NCBI GenBank assembly: GCA_945859605.1 | Contig: OX243815.1 | Location: forward strand, 24,456,337 to 24,520,336 | From: Lumbricus rubellus | Taxonomy: Eukaryota > Annelida > Clitellata > Crassiclitellata > Lumbricidae | Direction: 5' to 3' | DNA: 64,000 nt | Program-made: the position numbers and the translations under genes | Shown: one piece after another, positions 12,393 to 24,712 of the stretch | Numbering within the stretch: the first letter of the stretch is position 1 | How the letters are laid out: every line of letters starts with the position of its first letter | The notes under the pieces: generated by a model | Told to the model about the DNA's origin: nothing | The model's input: only the letters and a program-made list of their open reading frames with translations | The model's database searches: none

Positions 12393-12974
12393 GTCGTCGT
12401 CATCATCATGCATCATCATCAACATCATCACCATAACCACCACCCTCACCCCACCATCACCACCACCACCACCGCCACCGCCTATTACAGTTTATAGACA
12501 TAGGTCTACGTGTAATCAGTGGTGTAGTGGGGGGGGGGACGCGGGGGAACGCCGTTCCCCCACTTTTTTCCAGGGATAATGGAATATTAATAATACTACT
12601 ACTACTACTAATGTTATTATAAAGAGCGTTCCCCCACTTCATTTTGAGCGTTCCCCACTTTATTTTTTAGGACTACACCACTGCGTGTAATAGGCCTACA
12701 TTGTCTTATAATAGAGTCATTCACTTTTTCTACACATGTGCGTTAACAATGCACTTGAAATGTTGAACTGTAGGTGGTCGGTCGACTTCCGTTTGACGAC
12801 ACCAACCACAAGAAGCTATTGAAGATGGTTTTGGCGGGACCCGTGTTTCCTTCGAATAAAGAGATGTCGCCAGAATTTCAGGATCTCGTCGTTCTCATTC
12901 TAAAGCAGGAGGATTCGAGACTATGGGTTCCGCAGATTCGAGTAACGCCTTGGTTTCAGATATACGCAAGATGA
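11534..12974 (+). CDS. Testis-specific serine/threonine kinase (TSSK family)
   Basis: Two exons, 11534-12235 and 12774-12974, join in phase 0 to give 300 aa. Kinase motifs are complete: glycine loop LGHGSYATVKLAY (44-56), VAIK lysine 67, HRDLKCEN with Asp161, DFGFAR with Asp179, and GSYAYAAPE (202-210). TFCGSYAYAAPEIL, GIPY and LPFDDTN are typical of TSSK kinases, which phosphorylate sperm proteins during spermiogenesis; which TSSK paralogue this represents is unclear. The kinase domain fills the protein, with a 38-residue acidic leader. The ATG at 11534 is the first in frame; an open Asp-rich stretch upstream has no ATG and comes from a GAC repeat. The intron contains a TCA microsatellite and a hAT MITE. 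The C-terminus (PWFQIYAR) is short, ending at the end of the kinase fold. Confidence 0.9.
12286..12482 (+). repeat. (TCA)n trinucleotide microsatellite
   Basis: About 200 bp of ATC/TCA repeats grading into ACC repeats, inside the only intron of the kinase gene. It creates His- and Ile-rich open frames that are not genes. Confidence 0.95.
12517..12683. mobile_element. hAT-like MITE, 167 bp
   Basis: Terminal inverted repeats CAGTGGTGTAGT and ACTACACCACTG are flanked by a perfect 8-bp target duplication CGTGTAAT (12509-12516 and 12684-12691). It has no coding capacity. Eight-bp duplications and CAG-starting ends are the mark of hAT transposons. It sits in the kinase intron. Confidence 0.9.
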
Positions 12975-13136
12975 TGATGATGATGATCAGCATAATTTGT
13001 ATCAGCTCGCGTAGATGTATTATAGGCCCTTATAGGCCTAACTGGTATTAATTTTGGCTTAAACTGTTGCAAGCCTATGTACAATGTAGGCCTACAGTGT
13101 TAGGCCTAATTGAGTTCCAGTTGCAGCCTGTAGTAT

Positions 13137-13142
13137 AATAAA
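13137..13142 (+). other. Polyadenylation signal for the TSSK-like gene
   Basis: AATAAA about 163 bases after the kinase stop codon. Confidence 0.5.
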
Positions 13143-13751
13143 TCAGATACATTTCTTTTCTTTCGCAAAGTCCAATCACAACTATACGAATTCTTGCCGC
13201 GCATCACGAGTCGATATATGGGCCCCCAATAATAATTATTGAAGGCCGTAATTATGAACATCCATTATGAGCTCTGCCAATAAAGTATAGGCTTATCCGT
13301 ACATTGCGTGTAGCCTAGAACCGTATGTATAGGCTACAGTGAACCGGTTCTCCAGTAACTGGTATATAAGACAGTGTCTTCAAGTTTACCTGCTATTATA
13401 TGTTTGAATCAATTTTAAAATGTCGGCATACGTTATATAATTATTATACTAGTTCCTGTAAACGCATATCATTATAATAGGCCTATATGCTGCTTGTGTA
13501 ACAACTTGTAAAATAAGTATGCTACGCTGGAGCACTAATCTCACCGTTCCCACGACGCCGCGCCGCCGACGCCATTTCGAGGGGCCGCCGCCGATCCAAA
13601 AATGACCGGCGCGCCGCCGCCGACACTCTCAAGTCGGTGCAGAGCTCTGACTATAGCTTCACAATCGCGTTAATTCTACAATGCAGTCTTAAGTCATGGC
13701 CTATTATAGATTTACTAGCTGGGTACCCGCGTTTCCCGGGAATTTTATGTA

Positions 13752-14375
13752 AATAGCTGTGAAATGAAGCTATGGCGACGGAATGGAAATAGCAAAAGTT
13801 TGGGTTTTCGCGCCCCACCATGGCCTTCCTCCACTCACTGGCGGTTCTCTGTCTACATGCAAAGTATCACATCAATAGGCCTATATATTATAGGCCCTAG
13901 CTGCGAAACTGCAAAAATATTTCGCCCCAACAAATTTTGCCCCCCTCCATACAGCACCCAAACCCCACCAGTCCCACACGCCGTGTGGCACACGGAGCGA
14001 GTCGTGTGTTGGTTTATGGCGAGGTGGTCCCGGGGCACCCTATATAGCTTCAACTTTTCAGGTGAATAGCTGTGAAACTATGGCGATGGAATGGGAATAG
14101 CAAAAGTTTGGGTTTTCGCACCCTACCGTGGACCCCTGGGTGGGAGAGATTTCATCAACCCCTCCACTGGCTGGACCTGACGGTCCTCTGTCTAGATGCA
14201 AAGTTTCAGCTCAATAGGCCTAGTTTAAAAACTGTAAAAAAAATTGACCCCCTCAAAAAACTTTTTGCCCCCTCCCCAAACAACACCCTGTCCCACCCGG
14301 CCAGTGCGGTGCGAGGTTTGTGTTGGTTGGGGGCGAGGTGGTCCCGGTAGCACGTACGTACCTTATCTAGCTGCA
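13752..14375 (+). repeat. Tandem pair of about 313-bp repeats
   Basis: Copy 1 starts near 13752 and copy 2 near 14065. Both contain AGCTGTGAAA, CTATGGCGA, GCAAAAGTTTGGGTTTTCG, TCTGTCTA and a closing GGCGAGGTGGTCCCG. The copies have diverged by substitutions and small indels, which breaks any shared reading frame. Confidence 0.8.
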
Positions 14376-14590
14376 ACCTCAAGCTCTCTACTCAGAGGCG
14401 CTCCCGATTGCAGAGCGGACACTGCATAGGAGTTTCACGCCGAAGCGCTGAGCAATTGCGAGTGAAAGACTTGCCCAAGGTCCTTTTACGGCGACTTGAG
14501 GTGGATTCAAACCTGCAAGTTGGCTGCAACCCTTCGATCGGCTTCAAGGCGACGAACCTACCCATCTCAATCTCGATCACCGCGCCGCAC
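14373..14590 (-). mobile_element. tRNA-derived SINE copy
   Basis: Shares the blocks CTCAGAGGCGCTCCCGA, CGCCGAAGCGCTGAGCAATT and GACTTGCCCAAGGTCC with the SINE at 39736-39960, in reverse orientation. The tRNA-like head is diverged. Confidence 0.75.
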
Positions 14591-14659
14591 GTACTTCAAT
14601 TGGTGTGCATGCTGCCTTCAGTCTTTTCTTTTTTTGTCACCGTCATTTACTATAGGCCC

Positions 14660-15240
14660 CAGTGGCGTAGCAAGGCGTTTGGGGGCCCCTGCAGATGTGC
14701 AGGGTTTCGGTGGCGGGCCCCTTAAATCAGTATGAGAATTGTGGAAAAATAACTGGGGGGGGGTTGGCTTATGATAAACTTGAAATTGGGGTATGAAAAA
14801 CATACTTTAACATGGGGCTTTAAAAAAGACTGGGGGGGTTGAACCCCCCCAACCCCCCGGCAATTCTCACCCTGCCTTAAATGCTTGAACCCCCTCGATT
14901 TCAAACAAAAAGGCTGCGCAAAAACACCCGGATCTTTTTACATAGACTGCATATTTCGCACTCGAAATTAAATATATAATTAGCTTATCACAATTTTTTT
15001 TCCTCATTTAGGCCTATATTTATAAAATATTTTTAATTTCTGATCAGTCTACCAGAGAAAATTGAATCATAGCTTAAACCAATGACACTTTTGAGTGTGT
15101 ACGTCAAACTTGTAGGCTAGACTTGATTACGTTCTGAATATTCAGAGAGTAAAAAAATTGACTCTAACCACTGGGGGGGCCCTTACTGCCGGGGGCCCTC
15201 GTGCACTGCACAGGCTGCACGCCCTATTGCTACGCCACTG
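14660..15240. mobile_element. hAT-like non-autonomous element, 581 bp
   Basis: Ends CAGTGGCGTAGCAA and TTGCTACGCCACTG are perfect inverted repeats, flanked by the 8-bp target duplication ATAGGCCC (14652-14659 and 15241-15248). No transposase frame is present. Insertion was into a TAGGCC-type site. Confidence 0.92.
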
Positions 15241-15261
15241 ATAGGCCCTAAAGGTTAATAA

Positions 15262-15445
15262 TTGGTGCGGCGTAATTGCAAAACACGGGTCCGCTAGTTT
15301 AGCGGTTAGGGTCAGGTTAAGCGTCGTGAGGGTCGGTCAGGTTAGGTTCGTCTACAAAAAATTTCGCGTCCTTGGATTCTTTGGCGGCCACTCGTTCGTC
15401 CCCCGCAAGTTGCAGACTTGTATTCTGCAATTGCGCCATTGGTGC
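15262..15445. mobile_element. Possible small inverted-repeat element
   Basis: GGCGTAATTGCAAAA near the left end pairs imperfectly with TTCTGCAATTGCGCC near the right end. Internal GGTTAGGGTCAGGTTA resembles, in reverse, the CCCTAACC-rich core of the element at 42.1-42.6 kb. No target duplication is clear. Confidence 0.35.
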
Positions 15446-16052
15446 TTAAAATACCTATTTAATATCGCAGTATTATTTATTTACTGAAAATTTGATATAG
15501 CGCTCCTTCAAGGTTACTACTCAGGAGCGCTCCAAAAATTTGTAACACGCTTTAAGAAGACAAGTCTTGCACAAAAGCGTGCGGCCTATGATGTTAACAG
15601 TCGCTACAGCAAACAAAGTGATCTGAAAGTGATAACACAGCCAAAAAATAACACGAGTCACAAGCGAATGAACTCCGATGAAGACATAAGAGTACAGACG
15701 GAAAGTTTCTCGTATGATGTTAAGTTGAAGGATCGAAATATTTCAGTCCCTGTATATAGGCCTATATTGGGTAGCAAGTGGGTTTTACAAAAATAATAGG
15801 TAGGCCTAAAGCGGTTTTAGTACTGTTATAAACTGCGGCTTTTTCTTACTCAGTCAACCACTAGATGGCAGAAAATAACGAGACGTTCGCTGAGTTTTGT
15901 CAATGGTGTGGGATCTATACGAAATACGTTTATTGCGATGGAAGTTGATGTGGTTGATAAAAATTATATGTATAAATTTTCAATTTAATAAATTTCAAAT
16001 ATTTGTGTACTTGGCGATATTTGAAGATTAAAGAATCGGAGAATCAATCGGA

Positions 16053-19000
16053 ATGTCACGAAAGTCTAAATTAGCGGCTAGGGTGGACAGTGGAGTTGTT
16101 GAAGTGAAGAGTAAAGTTCGTATTCTTTTATGTCGCACAGCTAAGACTACCGAACATAATGTAAATGTATGTACTTTATATAGCGCTCATATATAGCCGC
16201 GACACAGTTCATTTTCAATGAATTGATCGGATTAGATCATTCACCGCCGCTGCCCGTTTGACTGGACGTCACGTCATTTAGGTTTTCGTGTACGGACCGA
16301 TTTAAATAACATACATGAACTTATTCATCTGAGAAAATGCCTATGCATGCCTTTTTATTGTTTTTTACTATTTGGAACTGGTCTTAACCAGATGTTGGTA
16401 CTTGTAGTTTGATGCGGAGTTTCGTCGTTTTGCGCTGGAACGCTCAACCCGCCCAAAATTTGAGGACTTCTGCCAGCTTCTGGAGCAGCTACACTGTCTG
16501 AAGAGCATACCGTTCCTCATAACGTACACAGATCCTGAGGGGGATTTACTCCCCATCAACAATGATGAGAACTTTGTACGGGCACTGACTACTGCCAAAC
16601 CATTATTACGGCTCGTCATACAGCATAAAGGTAACTGAATGCTGGCTGCATTAAAATTATATTGATTGGTGCTCTACTTACCGGTATTAGGAGAATCTTT
16701 TGTTATGAAGACATATAGGTAAGTGACCATTTATTTCTACAAGTTGAAAGAGCAGTTATGGGCTACAGCACAGCTGTATTTGTGTGATAAATTATATGGA
16801 TTTTATACATAAAGGCATAAAGCTTATGCTTCACAGCATAAATTACATCTAAGATGTAAGTCTCTTAATTAAAAGTAAGTAAGTAAGTATATTCTTTATT
16901 AATCCAACTTGGCAACTGCATAACCGCACTTTGGTTTACATAAAATTAGGCATCATAGAGCATTCTTATTAAAAAACGTTTTCCTCATTAAGTTGTCTGC
17001 CTGTGGGACAATTCGGTCTTGTGGTCTGGGGCGCATGGAATAGGGAGTGTCCTTATAGGAGGGAGGAGCAGATTGAAGAGGCTCCTATCTGCCTTTTCAC
17101 ACAGCTGCTCCAATGTCGAGCTATCCTCTGGAATGTAGCGATGTCTAACGGGATGAGCCATCACGGACTGTAGTCTATTAGTCTAATTATAAGATAATTT
17201 TCATAAAATTTGGTTAGGTTGTAGTTCCAGAATCATTTTGGCTATAGAAAATAGGTGATTTGCAGGACAGTCTGATTATAAGGCATCTCTTGCTATTGTT
17301 CCAGAGACAGTTTTAATGAGTTTCTGGTTAATATTCATGTGCTTAAATGTTTGAATCCTGTGTATATTAATAACTAGGCATCAGTTGTGTATTTCGGTAT
17401 ACACATACAGATGTCATAGTATATGTATTTAATCAACTGTATTTGTAGTTGTTGTGGCTCTAGTTTTGGTGTTTGTTAATTGAATACCAGTATTGTTTTG
17501 AACAATCAGCTCTGTATTGCAATGTGCAGTGTATGTGTCATTGATGTTTTAATTAAGTCTCTTGTAACAGGTGGTGGTGAATGATGCATAAAATTTGCAT
17601 TTTCAGGCTAGATGTGCTTTGTCATTGGTTACTTTGCATTGCTAATGGCTATAGTGTATAGATTTCTGAACAGAGTCTTGGTGACTTGCCAATATTATTA
17701 GCATGTTAATTTGACCTAGCAGCATGTACTTTGCAGAATTTGCGTTTTAAGGTAATCATTTCTGAAGTATTAAACAGTGCTGTTACCTAATAACAGTCCT
17801 GAAGTCTGTTAAAGTTGCATACAATGAAAAACTTAATTAGCCTAGCTTGTGCACTGCAGGGAGGAAATTTTTAGTTTAGACTTTATGTTTATAGTTGAAT
17901 ACTGATCATATTAAATGATGTAATGAAAGAACTGCTGAATTAATTTTTGTGACTACTTCATTTTCAGGGCTCATTGAAGCGTTTAGGGAATTAGCCTTTC
18001 AGGGAGACAATTGAAATAAAATTGAGATAAAAAAGGGAAAGATTGGATTAATTTTAGCTTGGGTTGTACAAGTCTCATACAACAATGCCTCATACGACTT
18101 TCTGTGATGTGAGAAAATGCAGTCAGATGTGACAGATATACAGCTAAAAGCCTGTATATTTTTGACTTATGTTATTGCATCATGTTTTAGTCTGTGCAAC
18201 TGATCAAAATTTTCACCAAGTTTGTCTTGTTCTAGAGTTATTTTCTGTAGAGTTATTTTCTGCTATAGGACAAGCAGTATAAATTGAAATGAGAACATTT
18301 TAATGGCATTCTCTTTGTAACATTATTTTGGATAAATTTTCTTATGTTATCGAATCATGGACCAAATTCAAATTGTAAGTTTCTTTGCATTGTAGATTAT
18401 TTATCCGAGTCACTGATCATTTGTTCACCTAAGTCGCTATTATGTTAACCTTCTGAATATAAGTTTTCTTAGGGTACTACGTAAAACTTTCATAACGTAA
18501 AGAATTTGTGCCAATTTGTTTTTCAGGTCAGAGTGAGTTCGAGGTGAATGGTTATGGAACTTATCAGCGCCGGCGAAACGTCATTACGAAGTTGTTGCCC
18601 GGAGACACCGCACGTCTTCGTCCTCACATTGCTATCGGTCTTCCAGAAGACTTCCGACGTGTATCGGCCATCATCGATGTCGACATCCTGCCCGAGACGC
18701 AGCGTCGTGTCAAGCTCATGAAGAATGGTTCTGAAAAGCCCCTCGGGTTTTACATTCGTGACGGGACAAGCATACGTGTGACACCTCATGGTCTTGAGAA
18801 GGTTCCAGGCATATTCGTATCACGACTGGTCCCTGGCGGTCTGGCAGAGGGAACCGGGCTGTTGGCGGTAAACGACGAAGTGCTTGAAGTGAACGGCATT
18901 GAGGTTGCCGGGAAAACCCTCGATCAGGTGACGGACATGATGGTTGCCAACAGCGCGAATCTAATCGTCACGATAAAACCAGTCAACCAGCACAACAACG

Positions 19001-19287
19001 TTTCGCCACACAGAGGCGGAAACGTGCGTGGCTCTCAGAAATCCTGGGACTCTTACCAGTCTGTGCCTTCCGCTGCTGCGTCAAATCCGGACAGCAATCC
19101 GCCGGCTGCTGATGACGATGAGGACGAAATTCAGGATTATGATTTGCCACCCATTGTCGCCGACGAAAGACAGGCTACCGTAGCGACAGATGTAGAAAAA
19201 TCTAACAACAACATTGCCATGAAAGACAGCAGACAGGGCTCTGGTGGTTCTCGCGAGATTGAACCCATACGTGTTGAGACTTTATAG
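16053..19287 (+). CDS. PARD6: Partitioning-defective protein 6 (PAR-6)
   Basis: Complete gene in three exons: 16053-16115, 16408-16630 and 18527-19287, giving 348 aa (human PARD6A 346). Residues about 15-95 form the PB1 domain ([30 protein letters not shown]), which binds atypical PKC. Residues about 131-150 are the partial CRIB motif ([17 protein letters not shown]) that binds GTP-loaded Cdc42/Rac. Residues about 153-248 are the PDZ domain with carboxylate-binding loop PLGFYI (167-172) and [22 protein letters not shown]-6 links Cdc42, aPKC and PAR-3 to set apical-basal polarity and asymmetric division. After the PDZ comes a low-complexity acidic tail ([11 protein letters not shown]). The ATG at 16053 is at the expected distance before the PB1 domain. 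The first donor, GTTCGT, is weak but the phase and protein match fix it. A LINE fragment lies in intron 2. Confidence 0.96.
16874..17176 (-). mobile_element. LINE 3' fragment (reverse transcriptase C-terminus)
   Basis: On the minus strand it reads [18 protein letters not shown], then [12 protein letters not shown], the usual end of a non-LTR retrotransposon ORF2, followed by an AAGTAAGTAAG-type tail seen on the plus strand at its left end. Similar tails occur near 22510, 25287 and 48613. It lies in PARD6 intron 2, antisense. Confidence 0.65.
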
Positions 19288-19642
19288 CCGATTGTTTGCT
19301 GAGTCCTGTGTAATAAAAATGTTTAAAAAATGTTAGTCAAGTCTTTGTAGAATAATGGCGATGTCTGGGTTCTGATAATTAATTGCACAACCATGAAATT
19401 TATTATGTTGTCACTTTTTTTATGAACTTGGCTACAGTTTAAGCACCATTTTACAGCTTTTATTGGAAAAGCTTCCTTGCCCTGCTCTTTAAACTTTTGT
19501 CGTTGGCAGTTTTAGTTTGATTGACTTGAGCATTTGCCATTTTGAGATGAAATTATTTTTTATTGCATGTGATATGATTATCTGCTTGAGTAGCAAGTGA
19601 ACTTAATGATGAAGATTATTTTGCGCTTCAGATTCAGAGCAG

Positions 19643-19703
19643 CCTTTAATGCCGAGATGGTAGTAAATGGTATGGGAAATCCTATACCCTCCAGCATTAA
19701 AGG
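19643..19703 (+). repeat. 61-bp inverted-repeat element, copy 1
   Basis: Ends CCTTTAATGC and GCATTAAAGG are inverted repeats; the core contains GATGGTAGTAAATGG. It is the reverse complement of copy 2, 51 bp away, so the two together can form a long hairpin. Confidence 0.85.
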
Positions 19704-19754
19704 GTTAAGGCTTTATACTGTGACACATGCAGAAGTCAACAGTAAGGTATTAAT

Positions 19755-19815
19755 CCTTTAATGCCGGAGGGTATAGGATTTCCAATACCATTTACTACCA
19801 TCTCGGCATTAAAGG
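19755..19815 (-). repeat. 61-bp inverted-repeat element, copy 2
   Basis: Same length and ends as copy 1, in opposite orientation (CCTTTAATGCCGGAGGG through CTCGGCATTAAAGG). The two differ at only a few positions. Confidence 0.85.
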
Positions 19816-19943
19816 GTTAAAGATATTATAATAATCATGGTGGTATTAAATTCGATTTGTTTCTGGTATTGTAGATTGTATGTGTATGATATGGTGCTAT
19901 AGAGGTTATCTTGTATTACATTATGCTGTAGCATTGCTGTGCA

Positions 19944-19949
19944 AATAAA
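19944..19949 (+). other. Candidate polyadenylation signal for PARD6
   Basis: AATAAA about 660 bases after the stop; another AATAAA lies at 19312-19317, only 25 bases after the stop. Which is used is not known. If the distal one is used, both 61-bp inverted-repeat copies are in the 3' untranslated region. Confidence 0.35.
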
Positions 19950-20384
19950 TTATGAATAGTAATTAGTAATTGCATAAAGAGCAACACTGTTGTAAAGAGT
20001 GATCAAGGGCCTTTGTTTAAACTTTGGAAAAATCGATGTCTTGTATTAACGTTGATGGTATATTTATCATTTACTGGTGCTGCGGAGAAACTACGAAAGC
20101 TACTTCACCTAGAGTTGGTACATAGAACTTTTGTATACCATATGTGCCTATAATAATTAATAACCTGTATGTAGCAGTATGATCTGTTGGTGGAAAGATT
20201 TGATTTAGGCATGCTGTTTGCTTCCCAACTTTTATGCAATGTTCTGCCTTGATTCATCACTTTTGTGTTTATCATTCAATAGCAGCAGGTTTTATGGTCT
20301 GATTTCACCAAGTTCAGCTCATCCTTTCTAAGTCATTGTATTAGTTCGAGTTTATGTCTTTGCTGCATGAGCACATTTTTCTTC

Positions 20385-20808
20385 AGGCGTAGAAAAAAAA
20401 TTGTTGTGTTTCCGGTAACCCGACCGACCCATTTTTACGGCCGCAACTCAAATATTTTTGTAAAAAAATTTTAAAAAAAAAATTTAAAAACTTTTTTCAA
20501 AAAATTTAATTTTTAAAAAAAATATTTTTTTTAACATTTGTATTGACATAACATAAGAGACGTCAACAAAATGAAATTAATAGGACTGTTTCTAGAGCAG
20601 GTTTAGGTGCAGACAGTCGGGAAAAATAGGCAGTTTATACTTGCTTAGAACACATACTTTGTTTCAGCGTGCAAAAAAGACTAGTGGGGTATACTTTTTC
20701 GGATAGTCACTGCATAAAAATATTTTACCAAAATAAAAATATTTTCCGACCTACCGACCCAATTTTTTTTAGCTCTGTTACCAGAAACACAACATTTTTT
20801 TTAGGCCT
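20385..20808. mobile_element. MITE with about 33-bp terminal inverted repeats
   Basis: The left end AGGCGTAGAAAAAAAATTG continues TTGTGTTTCCGGTAAC; the right end reads the same on the other strand (AGGCCTAAAAAAAATG, then TTGTGTTTCTGGTAAC). Inside are matching ACCGACCC and GGGTCGGT blocks and AT-rich filler. No transposase and no clear target duplication. Confidence 0.7.
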
Positions 20809-23800
20809 CATGTAGAAATGATAGCTAAGAAGACTTGTGCTTGAGAGGAGAATAAAGGTGAAAGAAAGTGTTGCCCAATTTGCAGACCTGCATTGTAATA
20901 CAAGGCTCCAAACGTCTAAGGCACCAATCGAAAGTCAAGTATTAGGCACCTGTTTGTGTTCACGAGAGTATGGAAACACACGTAGTGCTGAGGAAGCAAC
21001 ACTTAACACTGGTTTTTGTTCTCTCAAGTTTATGGAATTGAACATATATTGATTTCTTTCCTGTTTGTATTTATTTAATATTACAAACACAATCTATAGC
21101 TAATACTTTGATATTGCATTGTGGTTTATAAACATTAATTGCACTAATTATTTAGAATATATGATGCTTATGGTTTCAATTTAATTGTTGACCCGAAATC
21201 CCATATCACGCATGCACATGCATATATACTGAAAGTTAGAATCACAAAATTCTGCAATTGTTTCTTCTTGGTTGGTGAGGTTTCAAGCAGTTCAAGAAAA
21301 GTCAATCGACTACCATTTGCTGTGTTTGGATTATGACCAGGTACTTAAGATATTTAAACATCTTGAATCTCATGAGTTGCCCTGTGATGAGAACTGAGAA
21401 GTAAAGAAGTTTTGTGACTTACCTGCTTTAATGATGTTTTTAGCACAGCGTGGTAGCCACACGTTGTATCATTAAACAAATTGATGCTATTGCCGTTCAG
21501 ATGCATAAATATTTTCACATTCGTACATATCATAGGTTTCATGTTTTCTGTTTGGGATGTATTGAACTGAGTGTGAGTGACTAATATATTGGTCTTACCA
21601 TGCAGCATTGAAGTCCTTGCAGTTGTTTTTTTGCTGTACATCACGAGATCACTTGTACAGGTCAAACCCAATTGTAGCCATCGGTTTCACTCTTGTCGCA
21701 GCATATAGGAAATATTACGTTGTCTTGTTTGTATTCTTTATTATCATGTGACTGCTTTTGAGTGATGTGATTTGTGAATTAGTTTGATTGATATGCGATT
21801 TTGCTTTGTTGCCTTATAATCTTTCCGTTACTTAGTTCAGTTTTCAACGTCTAAACTACTGCATTACACTGAAATTATATGTGTTTTTTTAAATCAGATA
21901 TTCAAGATATTTTAAGATATTCAAGATACTTTGACGTACAGCTTATTGAGTTCAATTTTAAAATGCAGTGGTTCACAAGCGTAAAAACGCGCAATCAAGG
22001 CTTGATGTTATGTTATGATATTTTTTATTTCGTCGTTGATATTACCATGAAACCCTAAAACATTGAATGTTGACTGTGTTGTGGACAGGCAAATGTGAAT
22101 AACATTACAATCAAAAGCTATGAATAATTGGTCATTCAGGTTGCGTCCTAAGAAAATGTTGTGCCCTTTAAATGCTAAATGGATGTATCAAAACATGTAC
22201 ACATACGTGTACATAGACTGTAATGATTCATGTACATCTGCCATGCTTAAATGTTGTCTGATGTGAGAACGACGACAAGAATGCCCACGGACATCAGTAG
22301 TCTAGCAATATGGTAAAATCATTGTCGTCTTTACGCTGGCCGAAATGCTGCCTTCTTTAATTACTCTGTTGCGGTATTGGGAATAGATTATGCCATGCCA
22401 ATTGTGTATTACGTATAGAATAGAATGCTTTGTTATCTTACGTCTGCTCTTTTTTTTATTTGATTGGAGGAGTAAGACATCAACGAAAGTTTTCTAAGCA
22501 TTGTAATAGTGAGTAAGTATATTCTTTGTTTTAACAGCTGGCAAAGACACACTTTGGTGCACGTATTTGTAAGTGTTACTACAGGTATTACATGCTAGCC
22601 ATAAGTCTTCCTCGTGAGATTATTAACGTTGAGCAGTATTCGGTTATGCACTCTTATTTTAAAGGCGTAGACCAGTTTTCTTTGATTACGATATTTGTAA
22701 TTGCGTACAGAAGGTTCCATTTTTGATCTGGTGATGCAGATACTGTGTTTCCTTGTTTGCATTTGTTGCAGATATTACAGTTCAACACAGATTTTTTTGC
22801 AGCTGATAGAAAATGTTGATGAGTAACGTTGTTTTTGCAGTAGAAGTATTAATAACTAGTCGTGATATTAAATGAAAAACGTACTGAGCAATTATTATAA
22901 CGTTATAATTATGTCTATTATAATCCAATATCATAGGTGTTGAATATTGTCAGTATATAATTAGATATATTAAGTTTAGTAACAGTACTACTATACTACT
23001 ATATTATTGTGCATGTAGTGTTGGAGGGACCAAAGCTGTATTGCTTAATTGTAAAATGTAATCTGACATTTATAAAGCACCACCTCAAGAATAAACTCAT
23101 CTGTGTAATTAATGTGTGACTTAATTCTGTAATATAAATAACAATGGATGGAATTAAATGAAACGTGCTTCTTGGCATCCTGTTCAAAAGACTGTTCAGT
23201 GTACAACTCGGATAATGATATAATTATGTGAATATTATGCTCTTGTCTATGATGGTGCCCTTTTTCAATAATAATAATAATAATAAGACGATATATATAT
23301 AGCGCCGTAGCTCAGCAATTGAGCAAGGCCAACTTATGAGAATTGAGGTAACTTAAAACTGCTCCAATTATTTCATTACACAAAGGAGAGTCTGTCCTTG
23401 TTATCAAAGTAAAAAATTCTTGCCAGATGCATGTTTGTTTACCATCAAGATGTCCCTGAATCTCGCTTCAAGACAGTGTCTTTTATTCCATTCACAGACA
23501 GACATGACTTTGTTTATGATGGAATGACCCAGAAGTAACAATGGATGATTATAAACTTGACCTTGGCACTATTCATGTCTAGTACTTGTCAGCTTCTTAA
23601 GTTGTGTTCATTTGAATGGAGCCACAGTTTAGCAACAGCTTATGACTATGGACTATTGAAGTCGTTGCCATGAAAAAAATTATTTTGGCGTATTACAGCT
23701 CAGTTTTGTGTTCATTATAACGAGCAATTGTATCCGTAAAGTAATGTATAGAAGGCAATTAAAATCTGTTCCATTAATTTATAATATATGATCAGACCAA

Positions 23801-23856
23801 CCATAATGGACAATGGTTATGTGTGAATTTTTGGCTGATTATTTAGCACAGGATTG

Positions 23857-23892
23857 AAGGGGCGCTATAACAAGTGCGCATACAAATAAACA
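23857..23892 (+). mobile_element. SINE 3' tail fragment
   Basis: GAAGGGGCGCTATAACAAG followed by a CATACAAATAAACAAAC tail matches only the 3' end of the tRNA-derived SINE. Confidence 0.6.
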
Positions 23893-24604
23893 AACTATAT
23901 CGCATGGTACAAATTTGACCACCAATGATTTAGAAGTGTCCTGCCAAACTATTAAATTTCCTTGTGCATTAGTGAAACTACAGCAATGTGCGTACCATGA
24001 ACTAAATTGTCAAATTTTACCTGAAATGTTTGTACAAATGTATACTTGTATATTGAGATGTTTAGCTTTTGGGACGAGACAGGGTGTGACATACAAATGC
24101 CAGTTGCCAATTTTTACCAAATATATACTGTGCCTCTGCATGCAGTATTAATGCTTTCATGTTTCAAATCTTTGCATAATAGAATTTTTCAAATGTTGAA
24201 CCACCCCAAAGAGGTTGAGTTTATGGTTCAAAAATTGTTAGAATAATTGCACTGTATGAATTTCGTGGCTCGCCTGTATGTAAGCTGATTTCTTTTGACA
24301 GATTTGTGGGTAATGAGCTTTGAATTTTTTACTTGGCAGCAGTCATTTAATAGCTACAAGTATAATGTTTAAAGAATCCATGTGTTCAGCTTCTTACAGT
24401 CGTGCTATAGGGATAATGGGATATGGAACTTTTTGGACACATTTATAGGTGTATCATGTGATTCATGTATATGACGTGTAGAGATGTCATTTTCACACAA
24501 GCCTAATACATGTTAGTTAACATCGTCTTAATTCTTGGGGAGATATGACATGTATGTGTAAATGTATCTTGCCTTCAACTGCACGTTTTAAATATTTACC
24601 CATC

Positions 24605-24712
24605 TTATTGAGCCACTGAGATGTTCCTGAAAGGTGCTATATAAATGCTGAGATGTATATTGGACTGTGCTGTTGTTATTGGTGATTTAATAAATGATTT
24701 GAATTGAATGAA
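24605..24712 (+). mobile_element. CR1/L2-type 3' end fragment
   Basis: GAAAGGTGCTATATAAATGC matches the conserved 3' box of the LINEs at 10.0 and 25.4 kb and is followed by a degenerate GAATGAA tail. Confidence 0.5.

Larger units (their letters stand above)
13143..16052. other. Repeat-rich intergenic region
   Basis: No gene is seen. It holds a GC-rich patch at 13550-13640, a tandem pair of 313-bp repeats, a SINE, a hAT MITE, a possible second inverted-repeat element and a short LINE/SINE-type 3' end near 15490 (TATAGCGCTCCTTCAAG). Open frames within it follow the repeats and are not conserved between the two repeat copies. Confidence 0.6.

Noticed and set aside
12144..12497. His/Ile-rich open frame
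   Set aside because: It reads the kinase exon in the wrong frame and then the TCA microsatellite.
13764..14350. Two open frames starting MKLWR
   Set aside because: They lie in the two copies of the 313-bp repeat and the frame is not conserved between copies.
16368..16619. 83-codon minus-strand open frame
   Set aside because: Shadow of PARD6 exon 2, which encodes a conserved PB1 domain on the plus strand.
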